A stretch of 5,814 nucleotides of DNA from Candidatus Delongbacteria bacterium (lineage in GTDB: Bacteria; UBA4055): contig JAKLPX010000410.1 in NCBI GenBank assembly GCA_022013635.1, positions 1 to 5,814 of the forward strand. The letters are read 5' to 3'. Below, in pieces: positions 1-4,813 of this stretch. A model generated the notes under the pieces. It saw only the letters and a program-made list of their open reading frames with translations. It searched no databases and was not told the DNA's origin. The position numbers were made by a program, and so were the translations under genes. Positions within the stretch are counted from its first letter, which is position 1. Every line of letters starts with the position of its first letter.

Positions 1-177
1 GTCTTTTAGATCTTTAACAGGCATAGGATTAGCCGAGCTTGACGCCTGCTGTCCTTTTTGATCGAAATATGTTGTTTTCGTTTTTTCGGAAAAAGTTTGG
101 GAAGCTTTTTTTTTCTTATTTTTTGAGACCAATGACATGACGATCATTATAATGATGAATAAAAAAATATTTTCCAT
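1..177 (-). CDS. Small single-pass membrane protein, unrecognised, C-terminus cut by window edge
   Basis: An open frame of 59 codons runs from the ATG at 177 off the left edge without a stop. The start is well supported: GGGAGG lies at 184-189, six bases upstream. The protein starts MENIFLFIIIMIVMSLVS, a hydrophobic segment of about 15 residues (4-18), followed directly by a basic stretch KNKKKK (19-24) and then a polar region rich in Ser, Gln, Lys and Thr with no domain I can name. The positive charges after the helix suggest the polar tail is cytoplasmic. It is the last visible gene of the operon, 60 bases after floA, so a role next to the flotillin/NfeD membrane machinery is possible but is inference from position only. 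It is not similar in any way I can see to yqfB, the gene that follows floA in Bacillus. The total length is unknown. Confidence 0.72.
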   Translation of the reverse strand, partial: MENIFLFIIIMIVMSLVSKNKKKKASQTFSEKTKTTYFDQKGQQASSSANPMPVKDLKD

Positions 178-183
178 AAATTG

Positions 184-189
184 CCTCCC
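184..189 (-). promoter_or_regulatory. Ribosome binding site of the small membrane protein gene
   Basis: GGGAGG on the minus strand, six bases before the ATG at 177. It fixes the start of a gene whose end is not in the window. Confidence 0.7.
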
Positions 190-199
190 AAAATATTTA

Positions 200-228
200 G
201 GACGGACAAAAAATAATTTCGCCCGTCC
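200..228 (-). terminator. Intercistronic hairpin after floA, weak terminator or mRNA-stabilising stem
   Basis: Read on the minus strand, 12 bases (GGACGGGCGAAA) can pair with TTTTGTCCGTCC across a TTATT loop. The pairing is continuous if two G-U pairs are allowed. In plus-strand RNA the same two positions would be A-C mismatches, so the stem suits the strand in which floA is transcribed. It begins ten bases after the floA stop codon and ends ten bases before the ribosome binding site of the next gene. The bases after the stem read TAAATATTTT rather than a clean T run, so full termination is doubtful. A partial terminator or a 3'-end protecting structure for the upstream mRNA is more likely. 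The structure was judged by eye, with no energy calculated. Confidence 0.5.
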
Positions 229-237
229 GATTAATTA

Positions 238-1218
238 TTACTTATTGTCGCCTGAATCTACAATATTTTCTCTCATAGATGTATCAGCCTGAATATTTTT
301 CATTTTGTAATAATCCATGATACCCATATTACCTTCTCTAAAAGCCTGCGCCATAGCTTTCGGTACCTCAGCTTCAGCTTCAACAACCTTTGCCTTCATC
401 TCTACAACTCGCGCTTTCATCTCTTGCTCCTCGGCAACTGCCATGGCTCTTCTTGTTTCAGCTTTAGCTTGCGCTACTTTCAGGTCTGAAGACGCCTGGT
501 CCGCCTGTAATTCGGCTCCCACATTCTTTCCTACATCTACATCTGCAATATCAATTGAAAGTATCTCAAAAGCAGTTCCCGAATCAAGACCTTTACCCAA
601 AACTTTTTTAGAAATATAGTCAGGATTTTCCAATACCACTTTATAAGTTTCGGAAGAGCCTATTGCAGACACAATACCCTCGCCGACCCTTGCAATGATC
701 GTTTCCTCTGTTGCGCCGCCGACTAATGTTTTAATGTTCGTTCTGACGGTTACTCTTGCTTTTGCCCATAACTGAATACCGTCTTTTGCAACGGCTCCGA
801 TTTTACCGGTAACAGGAGCGTCTATTACTCTCGGATTAACTGAAGTCTGGATAGCTTCAAGAATATTCCTTCCTGCCAGGTCAATACCGCAGGCCATTTG
901 AAAATCAAGTTCAATATTAGCTTTATCCGCGGCAATAAGAGCAGTTACAACTCTTAAAATATTACCTCCTGAAAGATAATGAGTTTCCAAGTCGTTAGTA
1001 GTCAGCTGTAATCCGGCTTTATTTGCCGTGATCAGCGCATTTACGATTACGAAAGGCGGAACTTTTCTCAGTCTCATTCCGACTAAAGAACCTAGACTTA
1101 CTTTTACTCCTGCAAAAAGCGCATTGATCCACAACGGGATCGGAACGAAAGAAATGAAAATTGAAAATCCTATCAGGGACACAATTCCGATGATGATAAC
1201 AAGTGCTGCTGTTGGCAT
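238..1218 (-). CDS. floA: Flotillin-like protein FloA (UPF0365 / YqfA family)
   Basis: Membrane scaffold protein of 326 residues that assembles into foci in the cytoplasmic membrane and organises functional microdomains. The Bacillus subtilis FloA (YqfA) is about the same length (about 330). An N-terminal hydrophobic helix spans about residues 4-24. A short amphipathic stretch follows (about 29-48), then a PHB/SPFH-like domain (about 50-225) containing the family's [24 protein letters not shown] region at 96-118 and the VRTNI segment at 158-162. An Ala/Glu/Lys-rich coiled coil (about 236-285) is the flotillin-type oligomerisation region, and a short polar tail ends the protein. The ATG at 1218 has AAGGAG (1225-1230) six bases upstream. 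The gene lies 28 bases after the nfeD stop, matching the conserved nfeD-floA pair (yqeZ-yqfA in Bacillus), where a long NfeD partner is thought to act with the flotillin. Identification rests on whole-protein resemblance to the family and on the neighbour; I am confident of it. Confidence 0.95.
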   Translation of the reverse strand: MPTAALVIIIGIVSLIGFSIFISFVPIPLWINALFAGVKVSLGSLVGMRLRKVPPFVIVNALITANKAGLQLTTNDLETHYLSGGNILRVVTALIAADKANIELDFQMACGIDLAGRNILEAIQTSVNPRVIDAPVTGKIGAVAKDGIQLWAKARVTVRTNIKTLVGGATEETIIARVGEGIVSAIGSSETYKVVLENPDYISKKVLGKGLDSGTAFEILSIDIADVDVGKNVGAELQADQASSDLKVAQAKAETRRAMAVAEEQEMKARVVEMKAKVVEAEAEVPKAMAQAFREGNMGIMDYYKMKNIQADTSMRENIVDSGDNK

Positions 1219-1224
1219 TTTTGA

Positions 1225-1230
1225 CTCCTT
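1225..1230 (-). promoter_or_regulatory. Ribosome binding site of floA
   Basis: AAGGAG on the minus strand, six bases before the floA ATG at 1218, lying within the 28-base gap after nfeD. Confidence 0.75.
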
Positions 1231-1246
1231 TTTTTAGTTGAATATT

Positions 1247-2554
1247 TTATTCTTCATTTTTTATTACTATAACTTTATTCCCTTCCACTTTTGAAACTTT
1301 AACTTTTTCGCCTGAATTAATATATTCGTTAGCAGAAATAGCCTGATAAACTATGTTTTCAATTTCGATTTTACCGCTTAATCTCAAGTCGGTTGAAGCT
1401 ATGCCCGATTTTCCTGTCAGCTCAGTCAAATGCTTAGAGGTTTTAACTCCCGAACCTTTTTCTTCCTGATTCCGTATAATAATAAAATCAAGGAATTTTG
1501 AATCAGGAAGGTATTTAGTCATAAAATAAATACCGATTATTGACAGGATAAATGAACTGCTTAAAGTAGCTCCTGCGTTCATAAGATCGTCACCGGACGG
1601 GTTATCGCCTATTAAAGTCATGAAAAACGATGTGAATATCGCAAGTATACCGAGAATTCCGGCTAACCCGAATCCGGGTATCACAAATATTTCCAATAAA
1701 AGCAAGATGAGACCGACGAGGAATATTATTATTTCAATATGATCTGCAAGATTAATTATATAATGGGATCCGAAGAAAAGAATCAAGGCTATTATGCCGA
1801 CAGTACCGCCTACTCCCCATCCGGCTGTTTTAACTTCGAAAATCAATCCTAAGAATGCTAAAGTCATTAACAGAGAACTTATTATTGGATTCGTTAAAAA
1901 TCTAACTATCCTCTCAGCTAGACTGATTGTCATTACCGAAACATCCGAGCTTGATATTCCTAAGTAAGAGTATAATTGATCATCCGTATGTACGATCGTA
2001 TCGCACATTCCCAGTTCGAATGCTTCGTTGGAGGTTAATGTAAGAAGTTTCCCTTTTTCAGAGATACCCTCAATTTCAATATCTTCATCAACCATTGCCT
2101 TCGCAATCTCCTTATTTCTCCCGTTTATTTCGGCGGTTGACCCTATCTCTGATCTGAAATACGACTGAGTTTTTTCCGATTGTTTTTCGCCTGCTTGATC
2201 AACTACCGCAGCCGCTCCGATCGAACTCCCGTCCGCCATCACAATTTTCTTGCAACTAAGCGCGATCAAAGCTCCTGCGCTTATCGCTCTTTTGTTAATG
2301 TATGCAACGGTTTGAATTGGCGAATTTAAAATATCATCCTTTATTTTTGTCGCAGAATCAACCCTTCCGCCAAAAGTGTTAATCTCAAAAATTATCACCT
2401 CGGAATTATTATCCTTCGCCGTTTGAATGCTTCTTTCAATATAGAACGCAATGCCGTTGTCAATCATTCCCTCAACTTTGATCAAAGTGGCTTTCCCGCA
2501 AAATGCGGAAATCATCATCCCCGACAAAAAGAAAAACGATAAATATTTTTTCAT
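1247..2554 (-). CDS. nfeD: NfeD-family membrane-bound ClpP-class serine protease (long form)
   Basis: Membrane protein of 435 residues with the full long-NfeD layout. The N-terminus (1-20) is a signal-like hydrophobic segment. A ClpP/crotonase-fold protease domain follows (about 22-200), with NTFGGRVDSA at 59-68 and ISAGALIAL at 91-99. By comparison with the archaeal homologue PH1510, whose Ser-Lys dyad is known, Ser92 should be the nucleophile and Lys128 (in KTQSYFRS) the general base; both are present. Several membrane helices lie at about 223-243, 249-268, 273-293, 296-315 and 332-348. A C-terminal NfeD OB-fold domain (about 378-432) contains the typical GKSGIASTDLRLSGKIEIE pattern. The known homologue cleaves hydrophobic segments of stomatin-type partners, and here the partner would be FloA, encoded 28 bases downstream. 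The ATG at 2554 has AGGAGG (2559-2564) four bases upstream. The gene follows the YbbR-domain gene by 23 bases, so it probably shares its transcript. The substrate in this organism is inferred. Confidence 0.93.
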   Translation of the reverse strand: MKKYLSFFFLSGMMISAFCGKATLIKVEGMIDNGIAFYIERSIQTAKDNNSEVIIFEINTFGGRVDSATKIKDDILNSPIQTVAYINKRAISAGALIALSCKKIVMADGSSIGAAAVVDQAGEKQSEKTQSYFRSEIGSTAEINGRNKEIAKAMVDEDIEIEGISEKGKLLTLTSNEAFELGMCDTIVHTDDQLYSYLGISSSDVSVMTISLAERIVRFLTNPIISSLLMTLAFLGLIFEVKTAGWGVGGTVGIIALILFFGSHYIINLADHIEIIIFLVGLILLLLEIFVIPGFGLAGILGILAIFTSFFMTLIGDNPSGDDLMNAGATLSSSFILSIIGIYFMTKYLPDSKFLDFIIIRNQEEKGSGVKTSKHLTELTGKSGIASTDLRLSGKIEIENIVYQAISANEYINSGEKVKVSKVEGNKVIVIKNEE

Positions 2555-2558
2555 AAAA

Positions 2559-2564
2559 CCTCCT
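2559..2564 (-). promoter_or_regulatory. Ribosome binding site of nfeD
   Basis: Full AGGAGG on the minus strand, four bases before the nfeD ATG. The spacing is a little short but the match is perfect, and it lies in the 23-base gap after the YbbR-domain gene. Confidence 0.75.
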
Positions 2565-2577
2565 GTTTGAAATCAAT

Positions 2578-3543
2578 TCAGTACCGAATAGCTCGTACTT
2601 CGGTTGTGGCACAATTCCACTCTATATTTACGGTTGTCGAAACTTTCAGGCTTATCTTATTTGTCGTATTATCCAATTCAGACGCGTCCGCAGTCACAAT
2701 AAAATCATCCGCTCCGATATTCTGCAATTCGTTTACAGGTCCGATAACATTAATATCTATAGCTATCGGATCTATCAGGATACTGGTATTTTCCGGTTTG
2801 TTTAATATTCTGACCGGCGCTTTAAATGAATTTACGCCTTTTCTAACTATTTGTTGATAAACCTCAACCGTTTGTTGCGAATATTTAACCGATGATGATT
2901 CTCTTAACAGCAAATGTATCTTCTTTGAATAGTCCTTCGTCAAATCCTTATCTAAACTTTTAACGGAAAAAATCTGATTGATTTTTCTAACTTTAGACTG
3001 CGGTCCTGTAATCGTTACGGAATCAGGATTTGTCATAAACTTTCCTGAAGTTAAATAGCCCGGTGCAAGTGTAAATTGAGTATTTAAAATAATCGGTACT
3101 TTTCTCGTTTCATAATTATCGAATTGAATCACAACTTCTTGAGGATAGAAAATAAAAAGCGGCTCTAATTCTTTTCCTGAAGTATTTACGAAAAAATCGT
3201 TACTTAAACGAAAAGTAGATGAATCCGGCAAACTCGAAGCGTCAATTTCAAAAAATATATCTTTATTTAAGCCGGATGTTATAAGATACCTTCCTTTTGA
3301 CCGGATTTTTACTCTGGCTTCTTCAGGGATCGAATTTAATAAAGTTTTACCTTGCTGAATATTGGACATAATAATAGGAATGTTTACAGTAGTTTCAAAT
3401 TCTTTTTGGAGATTTATATTGAACCATAAGGCTATGCCTATGATAAAAAAAATGAGCTTTGTTCCGATATTGAACCTTACAAAAGTAAGAATATATTCAG
3501 CAAATCCGTAAATCGTTCCATTGCCGGAAGGCTTTTTTATCAT
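2578..3543 (-). CDS. YbbR-domain (CdaR-like) membrane-anchored protein
   Basis: Protein of 321 residues: a short cytoplasmic N-terminus, one membrane helix at about 28-44 (TKLIFFIIGIALWFNINL), then an extracytoplasmic part that looks like three YbbR repeats, about 48-142, 147-232 and 240-320. The repeat signature is clearest in the second (VPIILNTQF at 149-157, PDSVTITGPQSKVRKI at 173-188) and third (IDINVIGPVNELQNI at 262-276). In Firmicutes, YbbR-domain CdaR binds and regulates the membrane diadenylate cyclase CdaA, but no cdaA lies in this window, so that role cannot be assumed. It is the first full-length gene of the minus-strand operon with nfeD and floA. The ATG at 3543 is the first possible start: upstream in-frame codons hold no ATG, GTG or TTG before a stop. 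It has no convincing ribosome binding site of its own, and its ATG overlaps the stop codon of an upstream 8-codon ORF, which suggests coupled translation. Confidence 0.85.
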   Translation of the reverse strand: MIKKPSGNGTIYGFAEYILTFVRFNIGTKLIFFIIGIALWFNINLQKEFETTVNIPIIMSNIQQGKTLLNSIPEEARVKIRSKGRYLITSGLNKDIFFEIDASSLPDSSTFRLSNDFFVNTSGKELEPLFIFYPQEVVIQFDNYETRKVPIILNTQFTLAPGYLTSGKFMTNPDSVTITGPQSKVRKINQIFSVKSLDKDLTKDYSKKIHLLLRESSSVKYSQQTVEVYQQIVRKGVNSFKAPVRILNKPENTSILIDPIAIDINVIGPVNELQNIGADDFIVTADASELDNTTNKISLKVSTTVNIEWNCATTEVRAIRY

Positions 3544-3566
3544 TTTATTACCACTTTGTTTCTCAT
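3540..3566 (-). CDS. Candidate 8-codon leader ORF (MRNKVVIK) coupled to the YbbR-domain gene
   Basis: On the minus strand an ATG at 3566 is followed by seven codons and a TGA (3540-3542). The TGA overlaps the ATG of the YbbR-domain gene in the form ATGA. A strong purine run GGAGGAGG (3569-3576) lies just upstream, two to five bases away depending on which copy of GGAGG is used, while the downstream gene has no good site of its own. This is the usual layout for translational coupling by terminating ribosomes. The peptide is too short for homology, and a wrong base count in the A-rich overlap region could also produce this picture by splitting one true N-terminus. Translation is inference. Confidence 0.4.
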   Translation of the reverse strand: MRNKVVIK

Positions 3567-3568
3567 AT

Positions 3569-3576
3569 CCTCCTCC
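3569..3576 (-). promoter_or_regulatory. Strong ribosome binding site before the leader ORF
   Basis: GGAGGAGG on the minus strand. It sits 25 bases from the YbbR-domain ATG, too far to serve that start directly, but next to the ATG at 3566. It therefore decides whether the mini-ORF is translated. Confidence 0.6.
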
Positions 3577-3583
3577 ATTCGGT

Positions 3584-3612
3584 ATTTTAACTTATTTTTA
3601 GTTCAAAGTAAA
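3584..3612 (-). promoter_or_regulatory. Candidate sigma-70-type promoter of the ybbR-nfeD-floA operon
   Basis: On the minus strand, TTTACT (3607-3612, four of six matches to TTGACA) and TAAAAT (3584-3589, five of six matches to TATAAT) are separated by exactly 17 bases. The expected start of transcription would be near 3577-3578, so the mRNA would begin almost at the GGAGGAGG ribosome binding site, with a leader of about a dozen bases. The surrounding DNA is AT-rich, so chance matches are easy; spacing and position are the main support. Confidence 0.45.
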
Positions 3613-3655
3613 GAATAAAAAACTAAAGTTTTGAGGAATATTTATAAAAAAATTG

Positions 3656-3684
3656 TTTCATTATAAAAAAATAATCACTATATT
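3656..3684 (+). promoter_or_regulatory. Weak candidate promoter of the thi operon
   Basis: TATATT at 3679-3684 lies about seven bases before the first base of the aptamer stem P1 (3691), which would make the riboswitch the very 5' end of the transcript. The upstream element is poor: TTTCAT (3656-3661) at 17 bases, or TTGTTT (3653-3658) at 20 bases. The placement is attractive but the sequence match is weak. The DNA between this and the divergent promoter is AT-rich with no other element I can see. Confidence 0.3.
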
Positions 3685-3690
3685 CATCAT

Positions 3691-3778
3691 TGTCCCTAGG
3701 GGCGCCATAATTGGCTGAGAGGGAGCAATCCTGACCCTTAGAACCTGATTCGGTTAATACCGACGGAGGAAAGCGGCA
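3691..3778 (+). ncRNA. TPP riboswitch (THI box) aptamer
   Basis: Conserved THI-box elements occur in order: GGGGCGCC (3699-3706), GGCTGAGA (3713-3720), ACCCTTAGAACCTGA (3734-3748) and CGGAGGAA (3764-3771). The folds can be drawn by eye. P1 pairs 3691-3697 with 3772-3778 (one C-C mismatch). P2 pairs GGG near 3699 with CCC 3735-3737. A short P3 pairs GCC with GGC around an ATAATT loop. P4 pairs CCT 3744-3746 with AGG 3767-3769, and P5 pairs TCGG 3750-3753 with CCGA 3760-3763. The family binds thiamine pyrophosphate, with the GCTGAGA side recognising the pyrimidine. Its position just before thiS-thiG-thiH fits feedback control of thiamine synthesis. Confidence 0.95.
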
Positions 3779-3793
3779 GGATTTATCCGCTTT
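3770..3793 (+). promoter_or_regulatory. Candidate antiterminator pairing of the TPP riboswitch
   Basis: AAAGCGG (3770-3776) is fully complementary to CCGCTTT (3787-3793) across a 10-base loop. The first segment shares AGCGG with the 3' strand of aptamer stem P1, and the second takes the 5' arm of the terminator. So this stem excludes both P1 and the terminator, as expected of the ligand-free, transcription-on state. Judged by eye from complementarity only. Confidence 0.65.
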
Positions 3794-3814
3794 TATTGAG
3801 CGGATTTTTATTTT
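3785..3814 (+). terminator. Riboswitch-controlled intrinsic terminator before thiS
   Basis: ATCCGCT (3785-3791) and AGCGGAT (3799-3805) form a perfect 7-bp stem with the loop TTTATTG, followed by TTTTTATTTT (3805-3814). It lies between the aptamer and the thiS ribosome binding site, so with TPP bound it should end transcription before any thi gene is read. Confidence 0.85.
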
Positions 3815-3818
3815 GGAG
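3815..3818 (+). promoter_or_regulatory. Ribosome binding site of thiS
   Basis: GGAG directly after the terminator T run and six bases before the ATG at 3825. It decides for that ATG over the in-frame TTG at 3813, which would overlap the T run and this site. Confidence 0.7.
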
Positions 3819-3824
3819 AAATTG

Positions 3825-4022
3825 ATGGAAGTAATAGTAAACGGTAAAATAGAAGAAATTGAAAGTGAAACTATTTTGAAATTAATTTTAGGTAAAAGTT
3901 TAAATCCGAATACTTTAGTGATCGAAATGAACGGGAAAATCATTATAAAAGACAATTGGGAAAATACAAAAATAAAACAAAACGATAAAATTGAGATCTT
4001 AAATTTTGTAGGCGGCGGATAA
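3825..4022 (+). CDS. thiS: ThiS, sulfur carrier protein for thiazole synthesis
   Basis: Small ubiquitin-like protein of 65 residues, the usual ThiS size (about 65). It begins [13 protein letters not shown], the typical first beta strand, and ends NFVGGG. The C-terminal Gly-Gly is adenylated by a ThiF-type enzyme and converted to a thiocarboxylate, which donates sulfur to ThiG. The acidic and lysine-rich middle (about 33-57) fits the beta-grasp fold. The ATG at 3825 is preferred to the in-frame TTG at 3813 because of the GGAG site six bases upstream. The stop overlaps the thiG start as TAATG, so the two partners are probably translated together in matched amounts. Expression should be under the TPP riboswitch just upstream. 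No thiF is seen in the window. Confidence 0.92.
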   Translation: MEVIVNGKIEEIESETILKLILGKSLNPNTLVIEMNGKIIIKDNWENTKIKQNDKIEILNFVGGG

Positions 4023-4789
4023 TGAGTGATAATCTTAAAATCGGGAACATGGAATTTACAAATAGATTATTTACGGGTACGGGTAAATTTTCTTCAAGAA
4101 GCATAATACCTGATATGCTTAAAGCAAGCGGATCAGAGATGATCACCGTTGCTTTAAGAAGGGTTGATTTTGAAGCCGGAAGCGAGAATATTCTTGAATT
4201 CATTCCGAAAAATGTGATAATTTTACCGAATACTTCCGGAGCAAGAACCTGTGATGAAGCCGTCAGGATAGCACGAATTGCCAGAGAGGCAGGTTTAGGA
4301 GATTTTATCAAAATCGAAATAATTACCGATACGAAATATTTGATGCCGGACAACGAAGAAACCTTGAAAGCGACAAAAATACTGTCGGCGGAAGGATTTA
4401 TAGTTCTCCCATACATTATGCCTGATCTGACATACTCATATAAACTGGTGGATGCCGGTGCTTCGGCTGTGATGCCTTTGGGCTCTCCTATCGGTTCAAA
4501 CAGAGGAATAAAACTTAAAGAAATTATCGAAATGATAATTGAGAATATTGAAATACCCGTAATAGTTGATGCAGGCATCGGAAGACCGTCTCATGCGGCT
4601 GAAGCGATGGAAATGGGAGCCGATGCAGTTCTGGTCAACACAGCTATCTCTGTAGCAAAGGATCCCGTGACCATGGGTCGCGCTTTCTCAATGGCAGTTC
4701 AAGCAGGCAGGATGGCTTATCTTGCAAAGATCGGAGAGGAAACGCGGACGGCCAATGCATCTTCCCCGCTGACAGGATTTCTAAGATGA
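4022..4789 (+). CDS. thiG: ThiG, thiazole synthase
   Basis: Cytoplasmic TIM-barrel enzyme of 255 residues (family about 250-260) that condenses 1-deoxy-D-xylulose 5-phosphate, ThiS thiocarboxylate and 2-iminoacetate into the thiazole carboxylate phosphate of thiamine. Visible family segments are [10 protein letters not shown] (41-50), [20 protein letters not shown] (70-89), DFIKIEII (94-101), [18 protein letters not shown] (130-147), [14 protein letters not shown] (150-163), [20 protein letters not shown] (181-200) and VNTAIS (205-210). Lys97 in FIKIE should form the Schiff base with the sugar phosphate, and the GSPIGSNRG and late Gly-rich segments form the phosphate-binding end. The PYxxPDL form is the variant I associate with clostridial-type sequences. 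It overlaps the thiS stop by one base, has only a weak GGCGG site upstream, and is followed by thiH after 24 bases. Confidence 0.97.
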   Translation: MSDNLKIGNMEFTNRLFTGTGKFSSRSIIPDMLKASGSEMITVALRRVDFEAGSENILEFIPKNVIILPNTSGARTCDEAVRIARIAREAGLGDFIKIEIITDTKYLMPDNEETLKATKILSAEGFIVLPYIMPDLTYSYKLVDAGASAVMPLGSPIGSNRGIKLKEIIEMIIENIEIPVIVDAGIGRPSHAAEAMEMGADAVLVNTAISVAKDPVTMGRAFSMAVQAGRMAYLAKIGEETRTANASSPLTGFLR

Positions 4790-4813
4790 TCAATTTAACT
4801 TTATAAGGCATTT

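Noticed and set aside
317..619. Plus-strand open frames inside the minus-strand genes (also 1028-1237 and 2567-2857)
   Set aside because: They are antisense to floA, floA's 5' part and the YbbR-domain gene. They have Ser/Ala/Thr-rich shadow composition and no supporting start sites.
2495..2554. Possible lipoprotein signal in NfeD (Cys19 after MISAF)
   Set aside because: The residue before the cysteine is Phe, which does not fit a lipobox; a plain signal or anchor segment is more likely.
3694..3701. Palindrome CCCTAGGG that might be an operator
   Set aside because: It is explained by the adjoining P1 and P2 strands of the TPP aptamer, and it is too short to claim a protein site.
3813..3815. 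TTG as an alternative, four-codon-longer start of thiS
   Set aside because: It sits in the terminator T run and overlaps the GGAG site that serves the ATG at 3825; ThiS proteins normally start at the first beta strand, as from 3825.
3623..3955. Minus-strand open frame of 110 codons across the intergenic region
   Set aside because: It runs antisense through the TPP riboswitch, terminator and start of thiS, has no family resemblance, and is explained by the AT-rich leader and by thiS on the other strand.
3943..4578. Minus-strand open frame of 211 codons
   Set aside because: It lies antisense to thiG, whose protein is unmistakable. The translated sequence is low in complexity (rich in Ser, Ile, Leu) as expected of a shadow frame.
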